Assembly (NCBI GenBank): GCA_910589305.1
Contig: CAJUTV010000020.1
Location: 1-32,532, forward strand
DNA from: an uncultured Lachnospira sp.
GTDB taxonomy: Bacteria > Bacillota > Clostridia > Lachnospirales > Lachnospiraceae
Length of the DNA stretch: 32,532 nucleotides
Direction of reading: 5' to 3'
Below are positions 1-8,052 of this stretch, piece by piece. The notes under the pieces are model-generated. The model did not search any database. It saw only the letters and a list, made by a program, of their open reading frames with translations, and was not told where the DNA came from. How positions within the stretch are numbered: position 1 is the stretch's first letter; the number at the start of each line of letters is the position of its first letter. The translations under genes were made by a program, and so were the position numbers.

Positions 1-55
<55 letters not shown>

Positions 56-81
56 TTACTTTTCAATTAAATGCAAGAACT

Positions 82-110
82 ATATTATCTCAAACTCCAT
101 TAATTGTCAA
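82..110 (-). promoter_or_regulatory. Promoter of the tRNA-Gly gene
   Basis: On the minus strand a perfect -35 TTGACA (105-110) is followed by a 17-base spacer and -10 TAATAT (82-87). Transcription would start near 75, about 20 bases before the mature tRNA 5' end. Confidence 0.75.
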
Positions 111-175
111 GTATTTTTTATATTTTTATTATCATTTTTTAATTAATATTTTTATATTTTTACTTTACAATAAAA

Positions 176-226
176 TTTAATCTTATCAGGCAAGCAGTAA
201 AAGGGATTACAAATATCTTTTGACGC
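176..226 (-). repeat. Intergenic repeat family 1, partial copy
   Basis: On the minus strand this reads GCGTCAAAAGATATTTG, then TAATCCC, then ACTGCTTGCC and ends CTGATAAGATTAAA. The first part matches the core of the copies at 28125-28262 and 20415-20600, and the 15-base end CCTGATAAGATTAAA is identical to 20582-20596. It lies between the tRNA and the GNAT gene. Confidence 0.6.
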
Positions 227-339
227 TATCAGCAAATTTACCAAATAACCTTGCAAAATTGTCACAGCAGCTCTTTTTTTACCATTCTAAGTGCCATATT
301 TTGCTGTCCTCACTGTCTTCATTAAGCTTTCTACATTTT

Positions 340-828
340 TTATTTTACTATAATTTCATAATGTATCCGTTGCCCTGCATATTCAGCACAAAATGTTTCC
401 TCACTCTTTTCTACAAATTGAAACCCTGCACTTTCATAGGTGTGCTGAGCAGGAACACAAATCTCATTTGTCCAGACAACAATCTTTTTTGCTCCTTGTG
501 CAATAATACGGGAAACTGCCTCTTTCATCTGCTGTTTTCCATAACCATTCCCCTTATACTTTGTCAAAATACAATTATGCCCGACTTCTGTTGATTGGGG
601 CAAATTTGTTGGATTCCATGAAACAAACCCGATAGGTTCTCCATTCAAGACTGTCATAAATCCGCTAAACTCAGCAATACGTGGATTATCATAAAAAAAG
701 TCATCAAACTCCTGCCATTGTTTATGCCAATCACGCTCAAATTTTGGTTCAAAGGAATAACCATCTTTTAAAAGAGCCGCGAGTGTTCCACGAGGAAACG
801 CCGTTATTTTTTTAAATTCAATATCCAT
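340..828 (-). CDS. GNAT family N-acetyltransferase
   Basis: A 162-residue protein of the acetyl-CoA-dependent GNAT fold, probably cytoplasmic. The acetyl-CoA loop is visible as CILTKYKGNGYGKQQM, which has the family's Q/RxxGxG/A pattern and is preceded by a beta strand. The C-terminal part VPAQHTYESAGFQFVEK fits the motif B region (xxNxxAxxLYxxxGF). I chose the Met at 828, not an upstream one at 852, because a GGGAG ribosome binding site sits 5-6 bases before it. The acceptor substrate cannot be told from sequence; the length is typical of single-domain GNATs acting on small molecules. It is transcribed away from the antiporter gene and no operon partner is visible. Confidence 0.85.
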   Translation of the reverse strand: MDIEFKKITAFPRGTLAALLKDGYSFEPKFERDWHKQWQEFDDFFYDNPRIAEFSGFMTVLNGEPIGFVSWNPTNLPQSTEVGHNCILTKYKGNGYGKQQMKEAVSRIIAQGAKKIVVWTNEICVPAQHTYESAGFQFVEKSEETFCAEYAGQRIHYEIIVK

Positions 829-931
829 TTTTTCTCCCTCTCTTCCTATCATACATGGTTATTAACCCCATATATCTGTGTAATAATATATTTATTATAC
901 CATTCATTATTATTTTTTTCAATAAAAATCA

Positions 932-960
932 TTGAAAATATAGTTTATTTATGTTACACT
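932..960 (+). promoter_or_regulatory. Promoter of the antiporter transcript
   Basis: A -35 TTGAAA (932-937), a 17-base spacer and -10 TACACT (955-960) predict a start near 967. That gives a leader of about 125 bases before the antiporter start codon, long enough for the attenuator at 1014-1063. Confidence 0.55.
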
Positions 961-966
961 TCCTAC

Positions 967-1066
967 GTAAAAGAAGGAAATAAAGGATTGGCTTATACAG
1001 CTTAAACCGCGTCAAATGCTGATGACTTCTGCAGCTATTATGCAGAAATTATTAGCATTTTTTATT
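967..1066 (+). promoter_or_regulatory. Attenuator leader of the antiporter gene (candidate riboswitch)
   Basis: A strong intrinsic terminator lies between promoter and gene. Arms 1014-1020 (AAATGCT) and 1054-1060 (AGCATTT) pair perfectly, the stem continues through weaker pairs to TTCTGCA (1027-1033) with TGCAGAA (1041-1047), and a T run follows from 1058. The 5' arm also contains CTTCT (1026-1030), which can pair with AGAAG (972-976) near the predicted 5' end, giving a possible antiterminator or pseudoknot. The segment TTAAACCGC..GCTGATGACTTCTGC resembles the 3' half of crcB-motif (fluoride) riboswitches, whose expression platform overlaps a terminator in the same way and which are known to precede some Na+/H+ antiporter genes. 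The 5' half of that aptamer is not a clean match, so the ligand remains unassigned. Confidence 0.6.
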
Positions 1067-1092
1067 TGTGCGATAGTAGGAGGGAAAAATAT

Positions 1093-2283
1093 ATGTTAAT
1101 GAGCATTGCTTTAATTTTATTATTTGGTTTAATTTTAGGAAGTTTGTTCAGCAAAATAAAACTGCCAAGTTTGTTAGGCATGATTATTGTTGGCATTATT
1201 TTAAGTCCTTACGCCCTAAATTTACTAGATGAGTCCATCTTAAACATTTCTGCCGATATAAGGCAAATAGCACTGGTAATTATTTTAACCAGAGCAGGAC
1301 TCTCCTTAAATTTATCCGACTTAAAAAAAGTAGGACGACCTGCCGTTCTTATGTGTTTTATTCCTGCCTGTGCTGAACTATTAGGAACCATTTTATTAGC
1401 TCCCATCTTATTAAAAACAACCTATTTAGAAGCTGCCATTATAGGAAGTGTAATAGCTGCTGTATCGCCTGCCGTTATCGTTCCAAGAATGATTCGCCTA
1501 ATGGAAGAAGGTTGTGGAACCAATAAAAATATTCCACAATTAATATTGGCTGGTGCCTCCGTAGATGATGTTTTTGTAATTGTTCTTTTTACTGCATTTA
1601 CTTCACTAGCTTCAACTGGAAATATATCCGCAATCACTTTTTTGCAAATACCTATTTCCATTGTTTTAGGCGTTCTAGTCGGAATGTTATTAGGAATAAT
1701 ACTGACAAAATTCTTTCAATATTTTCATATGAGAGATTCTGTAAAACTGCTTATTATTTTAAGCTTTTCCTTTTTGCTTATTGAATTGCAGAATCGCTTA
1801 GAAGGCATTATACCTATTTCTGGGCTTTTAGCTATTATGAGTTTAGGAATAATTATAAAACAAAAATATGATATTTTAGCAAAGAGACTATCTGGAAAAT
1901 ATAATAAACTTTGGATTGTAGCTGAGATATTTCTATTTGTTCTTGTCGGTGCAACTGTTGACTTGCAATACGCTCTATCGGCTGGAATATCTGCTATATT
2001 GCTGGTGCTTGGCGCTCTATTATTTAGAATGTTTGGCGTTGCTTTATCTTTAATAAAAACAAACTTAAATCGAAACGAGCGATTATTTTGTATGCTTGCA
2101 TATATGCCTAAGGCTACTGTACAAGCCGCAATAGGCAGTATTCCTCTCTCAATGGGATTAGCCTGCGGTCAAATTGTTTTAACAGTCGCTGTATTATCTA
2201 TTCTTATCACTGCGCCGCTTGGAGCTATATGCGTTGATAATTTATATAAAAAATTATTACATACAGAAAAAAAGACAATTTAA
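1093..2283 (+). CDS. Cation:proton antiporter (CPA superfamily)
   Basis: A 396-residue integral membrane protein with about twelve hydrophobic segments, of the monovalent cation:proton antiporter superfamily that exchanges Na+ or K+ for H+. The conserved AAVSPAVIVPRM element is present at about residues 122-133, followed by GASVDDVF with two adjacent acids (Asp158, Asp159) in a membrane segment, the usual ion-binding site of electrogenic members. It has no C-terminal TrkA-N/RCK domain, so it is a bare transport unit. The start at 1093 is set by AGGAGGG (1078-1084) eight bases upstream; a Met codon at 1066 lies before that site and next to the terminator. The gene is alone on its strand. Its expression is probably controlled by terminator readthrough in the leader at 967-1066. 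Cation specificity cannot be read from the sequence. Confidence 0.88.
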   Translation: MLMSIALILLFGLILGSLFSKIKLPSLLGMIIVGIILSPYALNLLDESILNISADIRQIALVIILTRAGLSLNLSDLKKVGRPAVLMCFIPACAELLGTILLAPILLKTTYLEAAIIGSVIAAVSPAVIVPRMIRLMEEGCGTNKNIPQLILAGASVDDVFVIVLFTAFTSLASTGNISAITFLQIPISIVLGVLVGMLLGIILTKFFQYFHMRDSVKLLIILSFSFLLIELQNRLEGIIPISGLLAIMSLGIIIKQKYDILAKRLSGKYNKLWIVAEIFLFVLVGATVDLQYALSAGISAILLVLGALLFRMFGVALSLIKTNLNRNERLFCMLAYMPKATVQAAIGSIPLSMGLACGQIVLTVAVLSILITAPLGAICVDNLYKKLLHTEKKTI

Positions 2284-2300
2284 AAAATATACAAATTTAA

Positions 2301-2338
2301 AAAGATAAGGATTGCTTTATTCATCAATCCTTATCTTT
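2301..2338 (-). terminator. Intrinsic terminator between convergent genes
   Basis: A perfect 14-bp stem (2301-2314 with 2325-2338) has a 10-base loop. On the minus strand it is followed by TTTTT; on the plus strand the tail is poorer. The stem overlaps the last codons of the minus-strand gene at 2317-3372. It probably ends both convergent transcripts. Confidence 0.8.
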
Positions 2339-3372
2339 ATTGGTTCAACTATATCTTTTTTACCATCTACAATTACATGCAGCATTCCATCTTCCCACTT
2401 GTCAAAATCAATATCATCATAATAGTCATACTCTGGGTCTATTATTTCATGTATACTTTTTAAAATAGGATTAAAATTCATCGGATTGGAAAAATCACCT
2501 ACCATCACATCTGATGTTCCACCCCAATAGCAGCCTTCATACGCTATCAAATTTGTTTTATTATCATAATGAATGGATGTAATAATAAAAGACTCGCCAC
2601 AAATTTGCTGATAACTATGCTGATAGCCTTCTGGCACATAATAAAATATCTCTTTACTTTTCATATCATATACATTCAATCCATATAAATCCGTCTTAAA
2701 AAGAAAATATGATTTTCCATTTTGATGTTTAATAATTGCTGAAACATGTGCCATATCATATATTGAATCATACTCAAACAACATTGTTTCTTTATATAAA
2801 AGACGGCATCTTTGAATAAATGTATGCGTATATAAAACATCATTGTTTGCTCTTCGACATTCACCATAGGAATCCCATTGAACAACATAGCCATTTTCCA
2901 AATCGTTCCTGTTTTCTTTCAAAAAATACTCATCTTTGCCATATGCCTGTCGATTTTTTGCAAACAAAGCTTGATACTGCGGATTAAAATATACGTTTTT
3001 ATACGACATGCCTCTATATTTAAGAATATCGTAACGTATATCTTTACACCAAAACTGCATCGTTTGTCTACATTCAAAGGATTCTATCCCATCACTTCTG
3101 CAATCTATTGTTAAACAAATATTAAACCCTGAATGAACCTTGCTTACTTCAAACGCTACAATTTTTGTATTTTCATAACTTTTTTGTTTTTTGTCTGCAA
3201 TATCACTATCTTTTATATCAGAAAAATACAAATTATAATAGTAATCTTTGTCATTACTTACATCTTTCGTTTTATTATATTTTCCCTTTACACAAAGGTT
3301 ATTGCAATACCAATACGATTCTTCTATCGTTGAATCAATAATAGGGTACTCCTTAAAATCTTCTTCTTTCAC
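2317..3372 (-). CDS. Protein of unknown function, 351 residues
   Basis: I do not recognise a characterised family. The protein is soluble, with no signal peptide or membrane segment, rich in Tyr, Asp, Lys and Asn. The central and C-terminal parts read like repeating beta strands with turns: DLYGLNVYDMKSKEIFYYVP, then a strand with SFIITSIHYDN, then YEGCYWGGTSDVMVGDFSNP. That is the kind of pattern seen in beta-propeller-like proteins that describe a display or status element, but this is an impression of fold only. The start is GTG at 3370-3372, supported by GAGG seven bases upstream. A terminator for the upstream gene separates it at 3416-3457, so it has its own transcript. Its 3' end shares a terminator with the antiporter gene. 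Confidence is high that it is a real gene and low for any role. Confidence 0.75.
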   Translation of the reverse strand: MKEEDFKEYPIIDSTIEESYWYCNNLCVKGKYNKTKDVSNDKDYYYNLYFSDIKDSDIADKKQKSYENTKIVAFEVSKVHSGFNICLTIDCRSDGIESFECRQTMQFWCKDIRYDILKYRGMSYKNVYFNPQYQALFAKNRQAYGKDEYFLKENRNDLENGYVVQWDSYGECRRANNDVLYTHTFIQRCRLLYKETMLFEYDSIYDMAHVSAIIKHQNGKSYFLFKTDLYGLNVYDMKSKEIFYYVPEGYQHSYQQICGESFIITSIHYDNKTNLIAYEGCYWGGTSDVMVGDFSNPMNFNPILKSIHEIIDPEYDYYDDIDFDKWEDGMLHVIVDGKKDIVEPIKIRIDE

Positions 3373-3415
3373 TTTGTAACCTCATTCCTTCACTGTTATT
3401 TATACTATAAAAAAA

Positions 3416-3457
3416 CAGGAAAGTCTAAATCGCTTTAAAAAGCCAAAAACTTTCCTG
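3416..3457 (-). terminator. Intrinsic terminator after the SIMPL gene
   Basis: Outer stem CAGGAAAGT (3416-3424) with ACTTTCCTG (3449-3457), and an inner GCTTT/AAAGC-like hairpin. On the minus strand it is followed by a run of seven T. It lies downstream of the gene at 3490-4152. Confidence 0.8.
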
Positions 3458-3489
3458 ATATGGTCAAGTAGTATAAAGAACCTGTATTT

Positions 3490-4152
3490 TTATTCAATTC
3501 TCCATATTACAGTCACCTTATCTGATATACTGATATCATCTGGTTCTACAGAAAGATTATATGCTGCTGTCTGTGCTTCAGGTTCACATACGCCTCTTAA
3601 AAGACCATTCATAGGTCTTGAGACAATATCTATACTTTCCCATGAATAGTCAATCTTTACCACTTCCTGTAAACGCACGCCAATTGCTTCTGTTAAAATC
3701 TGTGCTTTTATCTTTGAATCCATAACAGCTTTACTGAGCAATTCATTTTTTACTGTCTCTTGGTCTTTGACTGTATAATGAATATTAAATTCTGGATTTA
3801 CATGGCAATGTGCCAGCTCATATACAACCTGTCCAAGCTTTTTATTATCAATTGGAAATTCTATCTTCATATTATGATTATACTTATATCCTACAAATCT
3901 TTTATTCCATTGATTATCATTTTCTTTATAATTTTCATAATGGGTATCTACACCAAAAGATACGGTTTTTAAATCGTTTTCATTAAATCCCAACTCTTTA
4001 AAACATTTTTTCAACTGTTCTACTGCTGCTGTTGACTGATTTAAAGCCTTTTCATAGGTATTTTCTATTCCTTTTATATAAAGCAAAAGACGAATAGTAT
4101 CTGGTCTTACAAACAACTCGCTTTTTCCTGTAACTTGAATCACTTTATCCAT
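3490..4152 (-). CDS. SIMPL domain-containing protein (DUF541)
   Basis: A 220-residue protein matching the SIMPL/DUF541 family across its whole length. It opens with the typical strand VIQVTGKSELFVRPDTIRL and has the middle segment KYNHNMKIEFPIDNKKLGQV and the C-terminal VEPDDISISDKVTVIWRIE, where family members end in a strand of the form 'i..g.i.v.a.V.v.f.i'. The biochemical role of the family is not settled; oligomeric ring-forming and oxidative-stress links are reported for relatives. No signal peptide is seen here, so it would be cytoplasmic, unlike many Gram-negative members. Start chosen at 4152 because GGAG (4159-4162) sits six bases before it. It follows the S41 peptidase gene on the same strand, with repeat family 2 in between supplying its ribosome binding site. 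Confidence 0.85.
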   Translation of the reverse strand: MDKVIQVTGKSELFVRPDTIRLLLYIKGIENTYEKALNQSTAAVEQLKKCFKELGFNENDLKTVSFGVDTHYENYKENDNQWNKRFVGYKYNHNMKIEFPIDNKKLGQVVYELAHCHVNPEFNIHYTVKDQETVKNELLSKAVMDSKIKAQILTEAIGVRLQEVVKIDYSWESIDIVSRPMNGLLRGVCEPEAQTAAYNLSVEPDDISISDKVTVIWRIE

Positions 4153-4228
4153 GTTTTTCTCCACTTCTGCGCTGCTTTTCGTTTATAAATGGGTTTGTGG
4201 CAAGCAACGCACAGACACAAATCTCATA
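4153..4228 (-). repeat. Repeat family 2, copy in front of the SIMPL gene
   Basis: On the minus strand it reads TTTGTGTCTGTG..TTGCTTGCCACAAA..AACGAAAAGCAGCGCAGAAG and then the GGAG ribosome binding site. The copy at 18233-18330 has the same blocks in the same order (TTTGCGTCTGTG, ACACAAA, ACGCAAAAAGCAGCGTAGAA, GGAGG), also ending at a start codon. Confidence 0.65.
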
Positions 4229-4250
4229 ATTGAAAATCTCGATTTTCAAT
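4229..4250. repeat. Perfect inverted repeat over the S41 peptidase stop codon
   Basis: ATTGAAAATC and GATTTTCAAT are separated by two bases. The second arm contains the TGA stop of the minus-strand peptidase gene. On the plus strand it is followed by six T, on the minus strand by no T run, so it is not an obvious terminator for that gene; it may protect the 3' end or pause polymerase. Confidence 0.6.
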
Positions 4251-5472
4251 TTTTTCTCTCCTTGTTAATATACTCTAATGCAGCTTTATACTGATAATCC
4301 TCTGTTGCATCCTCCGGCAGTTCTACAATAATATCCGGTTTAATCCCTTTGCCATGTATATCCTGCCCTTTTGGTGTAAAGTATTTAGCAGCAGTATATT
4401 TAATGGCACTGCCATCTGTCAATGGGCGAATAAACTGTATAATACCTTTTCCAAAGGTCTGTGTCCCAATGATTTTCCCAACGCCATAATCTTGAACGGC
4501 ACCTGCAAATATCTCCGCTGCACTGGCACTCTGACCATTGACTAAAACTGCAATCGGTATTTTTAAATCACTGCCTTTTTCGCCTTTTCGTTCTTCTTTG
4601 CTGCCATCTGCATATTCTATCGTCAATCTTAATCCTTCTGGCAAAAGTTCATCTAACATACTGACAGTACCATCTAAAACGCCTCCCGGATTGTCTCTTA
4701 AATCAATAATTAATCCTGTCATGCCTTTTTCTTTTAAATCATTTAAAGCCTTTGTAAATTGTTCTACAGTCACCTTATCAAACTGAGTAATATAGATATA
4801 TCCAACGCCATCCTCTATATTCCAAGACACCGTTTGAAGCTTTATCTCACCTCTTGTCACACGAAGTTTAAATTTTTCGCCATCTCTTATAACACCAAGT
4901 TCGACCTGTGTATCTTTTTCGCCCTTAATAAGCGCAATGGCTGATTCTAATTCCATATCAATGACACTCTTATTATCAACCGTTTCTATAAAATCATCTT
5001 CTTTTAAACCTGCTTTTTGAGCAGGGGATTCATCATAAACGCCTGAAATATAAATTGTACCATCTTCTGCTTTTTTGCATAACGCACCAATTCCATAAAC
5101 AATCCCTGTTGTGGATTCTTGTACCTTTTTATACTGTTCTGCTGAATAATATGTTGTGTACTTATCACCCAATGAGCTTAAATACCCTCTGCATATACTA
5201 TCAATAGCAGCTTCATGGTCAATATCCCCAAAATAAAAACCTTCACTTACAACGGAGTCAATTGCATTCAGTTTACCTTCCGCCTGACTGCCAATACCAT
5301 CGCTGTCATCTACTGGCACATCGGATACATACACATCTCCTCCAACACCAACATGTATATATCCTTTCTGATAAAATACTACAAATACCATTGCCGCAAT
5401 AAAAACAGTTGCTGCAATTCCTCCTACAAATGCTGTAATTAAGTCTAATTTACTACGTTTTTTATTATCCAT
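4246..5472 (-). CDS. S41 family C-terminal processing peptidase (CtpA/CtpB-like)
   Basis: A 408-residue membrane-anchored serine protease that cleaves near substrate C-termini outside the membrane. Visible in order: a basic N-terminus, one membrane segment at about residues 9-34, a PDZ domain at about 120-205 (GIGALCKKAEDGTIYISGVY, SPAQKAGLKEDDFI), then the peptidase core with LRDNPGG. The catalytic Ser317 lies in NGQSASAAEI and Lys342 in TFGKG, 25 residues apart as in Bacillus CtpB, with Gln346 four residues further, so the Ser-Lys-Gln triad is complete. Met at 5472 has GGAG ten bases upstream; an earlier Met at 5499 has no site. It follows the M23 peptidase gene after about 300 bases and may process or limit that protein, which is inference from context. 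Confidence 0.92.
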   Translation of the reverse strand: MDNKKRSKLDLITAFVGGIAATVFIAAMVFVVFYQKGYIHVGVGGDVYVSDVPVDDSDGIGSQAEGKLNAIDSVVSEGFYFGDIDHEAAIDSICRGYLSSLGDKYTTYYSAEQYKKVQESTTGIVYGIGALCKKAEDGTIYISGVYDESPAQKAGLKEDDFIETVDNKSVIDMELESAIALIKGEKDTQVELGVIRDGEKFKLRVTRGEIKLQTVSWNIEDGVGYIYITQFDKVTVEQFTKALNDLKEKGMTGLIIDLRDNPGGVLDGTVSMLDELLPEGLRLTIEYADGSKEERKGEKGSDLKIPIAVLVNGQSASAAEIFAGAVQDYGVGKIIGTQTFGKGIIQFIRPLTDGSAIKYTAAKYFTPKGQDIHGKGIKPDIIVELPEDATEDYQYKAALEYINKERKN

Positions 5473-5771
5473 TCTTTTTATTCTCCATGATACTGCCATA
5501 TACTAATAAAACTGCAATGTCATTTATAAACGATTTCCATGCTGACAAAATACAACAACATATTACGTTTTATGGCATCCCTTACTTTTTACATATATTA
5601 CTCTAATGTATATTATATAACAACTATTATATTTATTCCCACAACGACAACACGCCATACAGATATACTCATATATCCATATAGCGATTTGTCTTATATA
5701 TTTAATTTTTTATGGTTTTCTTACATATTAAACTTCTCTGCTACGACTGATTTTTAAAAACAGCTAACAGC
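5473..5771. other. Intergenic stretch between the M23 and S41 peptidase genes
   Basis: About 300 bases, very AT-rich, with no supported gene; short frames here lack ribosome binding sites. On the minus strand TTGTTA (5618-5623), 17 bases and TAATAT (5595-5600) could be a separate promoter for the S41 peptidase. No terminator is clear behind the M23 gene, so readthrough is also possible. Confidence 0.35.
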
Positions 5772-7010
5772 TTACTTTAAATATGTCCATGGATTTACAT
5801 ATGTACCATTTAATCGGGCTGCAATATGAAGATGGACTCCATTAGACTGTCCCGTTGTTCCCATAAGCGCTATTGTATCGCCTTTATTGACCGTTTGTCC
5901 TACGGATACTAACAATTTTGAATTGTGCATATACACGGAATATAAGCCATTACCATGACTTATCCAAATCCAATTTCCAGCTGATTGATTTGATTCTGCA
6001 ACGGCTACAACACCATTGTCTACTGCATATATAGGGTCACCAGAAACACCAGGTGTCCTTGCGCCTATATCCACTCCCTTATGAGGAACACCGCCTCTTA
6101 TTGGGTCGTCTACAACGCCAAAATCAGAAGTAACTCTTCTTGATATTGTAGGCCATAACCATGCACCAGTCCCTACAACATTGCCACCTAAAGAAGACTG
6201 ATTATTGGCTTCTTGCTTTCTTCTTTCCTCCTCTTCTTGTGCAGCTAACTTCTTTTCCATTGCATCAATCTCATCATCAAGCGCACTGATACTTGAGGCA
6301 AGTTCTGTTTCTTTATTCTGTGCATTGGCAATCTGTGCATCAAGATTTTGCATCTCTTTTTGTTTTTCCGCCAGCATATACTCCATATCTCTTCTTTGCT
6401 GCTCAAGTGATGCCTTTAAATCGTCTAATTCTGCATAGTCATTCTCTAAATCTTGTTTTGCAACTTTAATAAATTCTATAGTTGACTGATAGCGTTCAAG
6501 CTGTTGTCTATCATAACTTGATATCTTTGTATAGTATTCTGCTCGATTCAATAATTCTCCCATACTGGTTGACTGAAGCAAAGCAGCTAAAAAGCTCTCT
6601 TCATTTCGCTCATACATATATTGAATCCTAAGTTTCATCATTTTGTACTGTTCATCTGCATCTTCTATAGCTATATCTAAATTATTTTGTGTCTCTTCTA
6701 TCTCTTGTGTCAAACGTTCTATATTGTTATTAACATCATATATTTGACCATCAAGCTCTGACATAGCCCCGTCCAGTTTTGCGATATATTCTTTTGTAGT
6801 CTCTGATTGTTTCTTATAATTATCTAATTCTTCCTGAATATTTTTTTGTTCTTGTTCTTTTTGTTCTTTTTCATTTTTGGCATCGTTAATTTCACCGCTT
6901 GTAATGCCATAAACACTCTTAACATCTTTAATAGATAAAAAACAAGTAAAAACTGTAATTACAAGACAGAGAAATAGAGGTAACATTCTTAATTGAAGTA
7001 ACTTTTTCAT
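5772..7010 (-). CDS. M23 family peptidoglycan peptidase with coiled coil (EnvC-like)
   Basis: A 412-residue exported protein. It begins with MKK and a hydrophobic signal or anchor segment (about residues 7-30), continues with a long Glu/Gln/Lys-rich coiled coil (about 40-270), then a Gly/Asn linker and a C-terminal M23 (LytM) domain at about 295-412. The zinc ligands are all there: HKGVD (HxxxD) and HLH in GVHLHIAARL, so it should be an active endopeptidase, unlike degenerate EnvC. The coiled coil plus LytM layout is that of EnvC and of partners regulated by FtsEX. The gene lies directly after ftsX on the same strand (133 bases), as in many Clostridia, so it is the likely FtsEX-controlled murein hydrolase. 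The start at 7010 precedes the signal segment; the site AAAGG is rather distant, so the exact start is less sure. Confidence 0.9.
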   Translation of the reverse strand: MKKLLQLRMLPLFLCLVITVFTCFLSIKDVKSVYGITSGEINDAKNEKEQKEQEQKNIQEELDNYKKQSETTKEYIAKLDGAMSELDGQIYDVNNNIERLTQEIEETQNNLDIAIEDADEQYKMMKLRIQYMYERNEESFLAALLQSTSMGELLNRAEYYTKISSYDRQQLERYQSTIEFIKVAKQDLENDYAELDDLKASLEQQRRDMEYMLAEKQKEMQNLDAQIANAQNKETELASSISALDDEIDAMEKKLAAQEEEERRKQEANNQSSLGGNVVGTGAWLWPTISRRVTSDFGVVDDPIRGGVPHKGVDIGARTPGVSGDPIYAVDNGVVAVAESNQSAGNWIWISHGNGLYSVYMHNSKLLVSVGQTVNKGDTIALMGTTGQSNGVHLHIAARLNGTYVNPWTYLK

Positions 7011-7143
7011 TGCATTACCAACCTTTCTTCTAATCCCGTTAAAGACTGTATATTGCCAATAACTGTTCATTGACTTTTATTTATCGTTTCTTCATTCATA
7101 AACAGCAAACGCCACATTTTATTGTAAATCATTATGTCTGCAA

Positions 7144-8052
7144 TTAAACATTTGCATGTTTTCTAACAGCAAAAAAGCTGCCCATTGCACCAATGCCAAT
7201 ACCTAAACATATTCCAACAGGTGCAAGTATCTTAAATACATCATTAACATTCATAAATACTAAAATATTGCTCAGTATTGAAAATTTGTTAATTACAAAT
7301 TCTATAATACTTTGATACATGTACCAAAGAAATATGAGTGGAATAATAGAGCCAATAATTCCAATCGTTATACCTTCCACAAAAAATGGTGCATTGACAA
7401 ATGCATCGGTTGCACCGATAAATTTCATAATTGAAATTTCATCTTTACGTACTGTAATACCGATTACAATGGTATTTGTAATAAGGAATATTGAAACGGC
7501 AAGAAGTATAATAATAATCGCAACAGCAACATAACCAACTAATTTAGCGGCACTTGATAAACTGTTTGCTATAATCTCTGAACGCTTCACTCCTCGAACG
7601 CCCTCTAAATTCTCTAAATATGTAACAAGTGTTGCCTGCATACTTGCATCGCTTAGATAAACTTCATAGGAAGCTGAATTTGCAAGTGGATTATCATCTT
7701 TAAATCCTTCTGCCAATTCTGGATAATCCTTAAAATACTCTACTCTATACTTTTCCCATGCTTCCTCAGCACTGGTAAAATGAATGTTTGACACCTCAAC
7801 TCGTTTGCTGATAGTATCACCTAATTTGTTAATATCGGCCTGTGATAAACCTTCATCAAAAAATACTGTCACACAAATTTCACTCTCTGCATTTTTAACC
7901 ATATATTCAAAATTTACCACTAATGAATATAGTATACCAAAAAGAAATATACATGCCGCTATTGTAGCAATTGACGCTAATGAAAAGAGACGATTTCTAT
8001 ATATATTCTTAAAACCATCCTTCATATGATAAAATATCGACCTAATCCTCAT
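7144..8052 (-). CDS. ftsX: Cell division ABC transporter permease FtsX
   Basis: A 302-residue membrane protein with the FtsX layout: a cytoplasmic N-terminus with YRNRLFSLASIATIA leading into the first membrane segment, a large extracytoplasmic domain (about residues 45-160) rich in charged residues, then three more membrane segments with the conserved TVRKDEISIMKFIGATDAFV loop between them. FtsX carries no transport; with FtsE it transmits ATP hydrolysis across the membrane to switch on peptidoglycan hydrolases at division or elongation sites. The start at 8052 overlaps the end of ftsE by 11 bases and has AAAGGTGG eight bases upstream, so the two are translationally coupled. The M23 peptidase that follows is its likely output. 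Confidence 0.95.
   Translation of the reverse strand: MRIRSIFYHMKDGFKNIYRNRLFSLASIATIAACIFLFGILYSLVVNFEYMVKNAESEICVTVFFDEGLSQADINKLGDTISKRVEVSNIHFTSAEEAWEKYRVEYFKDYPELAEGFKDDNPLANSASYEVYLSDASMQATLVTYLENLEGVRGVKRSEIIANSLSSAAKLVGYVAVAIIIILLAVSIFLITNTIVIGITVRKDEISIMKFIGATDAFVNAPFFVEGITIGIIGSIIPLIFLWYMYQSIIEFVINKFSILSNILVFMNVNDVFKILAPVGICLGIGIGAMGSFFAVRKHANV

Noticed and set aside
220..594. Plus-strand open frame of 124 codons
   Set aside because: It overlaps the GNAT gene on the other strand, has no ribosome binding site and a Phe/Leu/Cys-rich composition typical of reversed coding sequence.
5539..5757. Plus-strand open frame of 72 codons between the peptidase genes
   Set aside because: Low-complexity Tyr/Ile/Thr content from AT-rich DNA, no ribosome binding site, no family resemblance.
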